Source of the DNA: Arthrobacter sp. OY3WO11
GTDB taxonomy: Bacteria > Actinomycetota > Actinomycetes > Actinomycetales > Micrococcaceae
NCBI RefSeq assembly: GCF_001641125.1
Contig: NZ_LWLP01000001.1
Location: forward strand, 2,280,715 to 2,344,714
Length of the DNA: 64,000 nucleotides
Direction of reading: 5' to 3'
Both the position numbers and the translations under genes were made by a program. The notes under the pieces are model-generated. The model did not search any database. It had not been told where the DNA came from and was given only the letters and a program-made list of their open reading frames with translations. Each line of letters begins with the position of its first letter. Positions within the stretch are counted from its first letter, which is position 1. This document shows, one piece after another, positions 60,598 through 64,000 of the stretch.

Positions 60598-61236
60598 GTG
60601 ACATCTGCGACCCATGCCCCCAGTACCCCGGCGCACCCCACGCTGAACCGCCCCAACATGGTTTCCGTTGGAACCGTTGTGTGGCTGTCGAGTGAGTTGA
60701 TGTTCTTCGCCGGTCTCTTCGCCATGTACTTCACGCTGCGCTCCACGAGCGCACAGATGTGGGCGGACGAGACAGCCAAGCTCAACTTCCCCTTCGCGCT
60801 CGCCAACACGATTGTCCTCGTGGCCAGTTCCTTTACTTGCCAGATGGGCGTCTTCGCCGCCGAGCGCCTGCAGCCGCGAAGGACCGGGGGTGTGTTCCAG
60901 TTCGCCCGTTGGGGAATGAACGAATGGTTCACCCTGACCTTCCTCATGGGTGCTTTCTTCGTCGCCGGACAGGCTACCGAATACGCGATGTTGGTCTCCG
61001 AGCACGTATCGCTCTCCTCCAACGCCTATGGTTCTGCCTTCTACATGACCACCGGGTTCCACGGCCTGCACGTTATTGGCGGGCTCGTTGCCTTCCTGCT
61101 CATCATGGGCCGGTCTTTTGCCGCGAAGAAGTTTGGGCATTTTGAAGCGACTTCGGCGATTGTCACCTCTTACTACTGGCACTTCGTGGATGTCGTGTGG
61201 ATCGGCCTCTTCCTGGTCATCTACGTACTCAAGTAG
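60598..61236 (+). CDS. ctaE: Cytochrome c oxidase (aa3) subunit III
   Basis: 212 residues from the GTG at 60598; a longer frame to 60469 runs through the promoter. Five membrane helices are predicted, the short actinobacterial form: [81 protein letters not shown] and [20 protein letters not shown]. The conserved Glu and His residues of subunit III ([19 protein letters not shown]) are present. CATAATGTC lies right before the start, suggesting a leaderless transcript. The following bc1 genes form, with the oxidase, the respiratory supercomplex. Confidence 0.95.
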   Translation: MTSATHAPSTPAHPTLNRPNMVSVGTVVWLSSELMFFAGLFAMYFTLRSTSAQMWADETAKLNFPFALANTIVLVASSFTCQMGVFAAERLQPRRTGGVFQFARWGMNEWFTLTFLMGAFFVAGQATEYAMLVSEHVSLSSNAYGSAFYMTTGFHGLHVIGGLVAFLLIMGRSFAAKKFGHFEATSAIVTSYYWHFVDVVWIGLFLVIYVLK

Positions 61237-61322
61237 CCAGCTTTGATTCTTTTTCTACAAGAGGCAGAATTTCAGGTAGCGGCTCCCGGAGCCGGCGCAG
61301 GATCGAATAAAGGAACCACCAC

Positions 61323-62111
61323 GTGAAGGCACTCTCACAAAAGCGGCGTCACCCACTTGCAGCAATAGCGCTGCTCCTGATGGGGCTCCTCATCACGGGT
61401 GGGCTCTACGCCGTGGCCACCACCGTCAATGAGGCCAAGGCTTCCACCACCTCCTACAGCGCCGATGACGTTGAGGAGGGCGGCAAGCTCTTCGCCGCCA
61501 ACTGCGCCACGTGCCACGGCATGGGTGCAAGCGGCACCGACGCAGGTCCGTCGCTGGTCGGTGTGGGTGCAGCCGCTGTTGACTTCCAGGTGGGCACCGG
61601 CCGCATGCCGATGCAGATGAACGGTCCCCAGGCGATGAAAAAGCCGGTCCAGTTCAATGATGAGCAGACCAACCAGCTCTCAGCCTATGTCGCATCCCTG
61701 GGCGCAGGCCCGGCAATTCCTGAAGAAGGCCTGCTTGACGAAGGCGGCGACGCCGCTGCCGGTGGAGAGCTCTTCCGCGTGAACTGTGCCATGTGCCACA
61801 ACGCCGCCGCTGCCGGTGGCGCCCTGACCCGCGGTAAGTTTGCACCTGCCCTGGCAGACGTTTCCGGCAAGCACATCTACGAGGCGATGGTGACCGGTCC
61901 CCAGAACATGCCCGTGTTCAGCGACTCCAACATCACCCCCGAAGACAAGCGCGACATCATCACCTTCCTGAAGCAGATCGAGACCACCGGTTCCCCCGGC
62001 GGTGCCGACCTCGGTTCGTTGGGTCCTGTAGCTGAAGGCCTGTTTGTATGGGTTGCCGGCCTCGGCGTCATTATCGCTTTCACGATCTGGTTGACCTCCC
62101 GGACATCCTGA
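61323..62111 (+). CDS. qcrC: Diheme cytochrome c subunit of the bc1 complex
   Basis: 262 residues from a GTG. The N-terminal membrane anchor AIALLLMGLLITGGLYAVA is followed by two cytochrome c domains. Heme motifs are CATCH (Cys61, His65) and CAMCH (Cys154, His158), with axial Met candidates in RMPMQM and QNMPVF. A C-terminal membrane helix ends the protein. In actinobacteria QcrC replaces soluble cytochrome c and passes electrons directly to the aa3 oxidase. Same operon as qcrA and qcrB; ctaE is 86 bases upstream. Confidence 0.97.
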   Translation: MKALSQKRRHPLAAIALLLMGLLITGGLYAVATTVNEAKASTTSYSADDVEEGGKLFAANCATCHGMGASGTDAGPSLVGVGAAAVDFQVGTGRMPMQMNGPQAMKKPVQFNDEQTNQLSAYVASLGAGPAIPEEGLLDEGGDAAAGGELFRVNCAMCHNAAAAGGALTRGKFAPALADVSGKHIYEAMVTGPQNMPVFSDSNITPEDKRDIITFLKQIETTGSPGGADLGSLGPVAEGLFVWVAGLGVIIAFTIWLTSRTS

Positions 62112-62207
62112 TACCTGCGCCACCGCACACTTCTGCTGATCCGTCAGCAGCTTGATATTAGAAACTAACCCGGTATCCGCCGGGACGAGAGAAGGATGAG
62201 GCGAATT

Positions 62208-63281
62208 ATGGGCAACCATAGTGACGGCAGTCCGAACCACTCGGGCACCGTAGCTACGGCTGGTCAGAATGAGGTGGAGAAGTTCCAGGATCCTGGAATT
62301 CCTCCGCACCGTTTGCGCCTGGCTGACACGGACCCGAAGGCCGCAAAGCGGGCAGAACGGCAGGTCGCCTTACTATTTGGCATCTCTGTTGTTGGAACCC
62401 TGATCTTCCTGGTGGCGTACTTCGCCATTGACCTGGGAGCCGAAGACTCGAGCATTGCCACCATCAGGCTTCAGAACATGCTGCTGGGGCTGGGAACCGC
62501 GTTCGCGATGCTCGGCATCGGTACCGGCATCGTTCACTGGGCCAAGGCCCTGATGCCGGACCACGAAGTTTCCGAGGAACGCCACGCGATCCGCTATGAG
62601 GAGGACCGCCAGGCGGCTGTCCGCATCGTTGACGACATCGTTGAAGAGACGGGCATCAAGCGCCGTCCGCTCATCCGGAACACGCTCCTGGGTGCGGTTG
62701 CCCTTGCACCGCTGCCGGCAGTTGCCATCTTCGGTGACCTCGGCCCGCGTCCCGACAACAAGCTCGCCCACACCTTGTGGGCACCCCAGGAGGGTAAGCT
62801 CAAGCGGCTGGCCCGTGACCCCGACGGAACGCCGATCAAGGCATCCGACGTCACCATCGGATCGGCGTTCCACGTCATCCCCGAAGGCCTCAATGACCTC
62901 CACGAGGGCAAGCTCAACGAAAAGGCCAAGGCCGTTGTGCTGCTCATGCGGCTGGACCCGGCATCACTGAACCCCTCCGAGGGCCGCGAGGACTGGGGAT
63001 ACAACGGCATTGTTGCCTACTCCAAAATCTGCACCCACGTCGGTTGCCCCGTTGCTCTGTACGAGCAGCAGACGCACCACCTGCTGTGCCCGTGCCACCA
63101 GTCCACCTTCGACCTCACGCAAGAGTGCAAGGTAATCTTTGGCCCGGCCAGCCGGCCTCTCCCCCAGCTGCCCATCGCAGTTGACGACGAGGGCTACTTG
63201 GTCGCCACCAGCGACTTCAAAGAACCTGTAGGACCAAGTTACTGGGAGCGTGATATGCATGAGCGCAGCATCAACAGCTGA
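62208..63281 (+). CDS. qcrA: Rieske iron-sulfur subunit of the bc1 complex
   Basis: 357 residues from the ATG at 62208; an ATG 12 bases earlier has the RBS too close. The N-terminus has three membrane helices, as in actinobacterial QcrA. The Rieske cluster motifs near the C-terminus are CTHVGC and CPCHQSTFD, giving the two Cys and two His ligands plus the disulfide Cys pair. It carries electrons from menaquinol to heme c. Its stop overlaps qcrB by 23 bases. Confidence 0.96.
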   Translation: MGNHSDGSPNHSGTVATAGQNEVEKFQDPGIPPHRLRLADTDPKAAKRAERQVALLFGISVVGTLIFLVAYFAIDLGAEDSSIATIRLQNMLLGLGTAFAMLGIGTGIVHWAKALMPDHEVSEERHAIRYEEDRQAAVRIVDDIVEETGIKRRPLIRNTLLGAVALAPLPAVAIFGDLGPRPDNKLAHTLWAPQEGKLKRLARDPDGTPIKASDVTIGSAFHVIPEGLNDLHEGKLNEKAKAVVLLMRLDPASLNPSEGREDWGYNGIVAYSKICTHVGCPVALYEQQTHHLLCPCHQSTFDLTQECKVIFGPASRPLPQLPIAVDDEGYLVATSDFKEPVGPSYWERDMHERSINS

Positions 63282-64000
63282 GCCCGCTTTCGTCGCCAAA
63301 ACCAAGACAGGCCGGTTTACCGACTTCGTTGATCAGCGTGTTGGCGGTTCCGGAATCCTCCGCGAATTCGGCCGCAAGGTCTTCCCGGACCACTGGTCCT
63401 TCATGTTCGGCGAAGTGGCCCTTTACTCCTTCGTCATCCTGCTGCTCTCCGGCACGTTCCTGACGTTCTTTTTTGATCCGTCCATGGCCGAGACGCACTA
63501 CGACGGTTCTTACGTTCCGTTGAAGGGCGTGGAGATGTCCGTGGCGTACAGTTCGTCGCTGGATATCTCCTTCGATATCCGTGGCGGCCTGTTCATGCGC
63601 CAGGTCCACCACTGGGCAGCCCTGCTGTTCGTGGCATCCATCGCCGTGCATATGCTGAGGGTCTTCTTCACCGGCGCTTTCCGCAAGCCCCGCGAAATGA
63701 ACTGGGTTGTGGGCAGTGTGCTGCTCATCCTGGCAATGGCTGCAGGCTTCACCGGTTACTCGCTGCCGGATGACCTGCTCTCGGGCAACGGCCTTCGCAT
63801 TATCGACGGCGTTATCAAGTCCATTCCGGTTGTCGGTACCTACATCTCGTTCTTCCTGTTCGGCGGCGAGTTCCCGGGTACCGCAGTCATCGGCCGCCTC
63901 TACATGCTGCACATCCTGCTGGTGCCTGCGCTGATCCTGCTGATGATCGTCCTCCACCTCTTCATGGTGGTCGTGCACAAGCACACCCAGTACCCCGGCC
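63259..64000 (+). CDS. qcrB: Cytochrome b subunit of the bc1 complex (5' part)
   Basis: The first 247 codons are inside the window. They begin [15 protein letters not shown] and include several membrane helices with the heme-b His pairs in [19 protein letters not shown] and [20 protein letters not shown] and [17 protein letters not shown] lie between. QcrB oxidises menaquinol at the Qo site. The ATG lies inside the end of qcrA (23-base overlap). The rest runs off the right edge. Confidence 0.96.
   Translation, partial: MSAASTAEPAFVAKTKTGRFTDFVDQRVGGSGILREFGRKVFPDHWSFMFGEVALYSFVILLLSGTFLTFFFDPSMAETHYDGSYVPLKGVEMSVAYSSSLDISFDIRGGLFMRQVHHWAALLFVASIAVHMLRVFFTGAFRKPREMNWVVGSVLLILAMAAGFTGYSLPDDLLSGNGLRIIDGVIKSIPVVGTYISFFLFGGEFPGTAVIGRLYMLHILLVPALILLMIVLHLFMVVVHKHTQYPG

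Noticed and set aside
1..64000. CRISPR arrays, rRNA genes, complete insertion sequences
   Set aside because: No regularly spaced repeats, no 16S/23S-like stretches, and no DDE transposase with terminal inverted repeats were seen. Only one intact tRNA was found.

Overview
The window is high-GC actinobacterial chromosome, most likely from the Arthrobacter/Pseudarthrobacter group (Micrococcaceae). The evidence is a complete Pup-proteasome locus, a mycothiol ligase (mshC), RbpA, a polyprenol-phosphate-mannose synthase, a TatA/TatC pair, an actinobacterial cytochrome bc1 (qcrCAB) with ctaE, and a single-chain PafBC of the kind found in Arthrobacter. The genus call is from memory of gene content and sequence style, not from a database search.

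Layout. 1-5.3 kb: the end of a thiol-transferase-like gene, an M50-type membrane peptidase, a DUF4193 zinc-ribbon protein, two coupled family-9 glycosyltransferases and a metallophosphoesterase lipoprotein. 5.3-12.3 kb: an accessory island ending at an intact tRNA-Leu(GAG). It holds orphan small genes, decayed genes and duplicated scraps of the tRNA 3' end with its terminator. 12.4-22.8 kb: core metabolism (M20 peptidase, acyl-CoA dehydrogenase, aldo/keto reductase, uppP, mshC, PAC2 protein, HAD hydrolase, site-2 protease, trmI). 22.8-37.7 kb: proteasome ATPase (arc), dop, pup, prcB, prcA, pafA, two FKBPs, a strong terminator, then fused pafBC, tatA, tatC and helY. 37.7-44.6 kb: amidohydrolase, ppm1, rbpA, an SPFH/NfeD pair, an rRNA methyltransferase and a peptide deformylase.

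44.6-47.7 kb is a compact three-gene type III polyketide cassette (synthase, methyltransferase, FAD monooxygenase). Next to it, 47.8-51.5 kb carries a site-specific-recombination module: a tyrosine recombinase interrupted by a frameshift, an XRE regulator, and a zinc-ribbon protein with a catalytically degraded recombinase-like C-terminus. Short TGCAT-type repeats lie upstream and a small orphan gene downstream. 52-58 kb holds a divergent lipase/metzincin pair with neither protein carrying an export signal, a SARP-type regulator, a membrane-anchored alpha/beta hydrolase and a 49-codon membrane peptide. 58-64 kb returns to core genes: VOC protein, DUF3054, an Lrp-like ligand-binding protein, trpD, ctaE and qcrC-qcrA-qcrB, the last running off the window.

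The most unusual parts are the tRNA-Leu island, with nested att-like scars, a TM2-Ltp fusion resembling superinfection-exclusion lipoproteins and a chain of stop/start-overlapping microgenes, and the recombinase/XRE/zinc-ribbon module. Everything was read by eye; no alignment, HMM or structure prediction was run.
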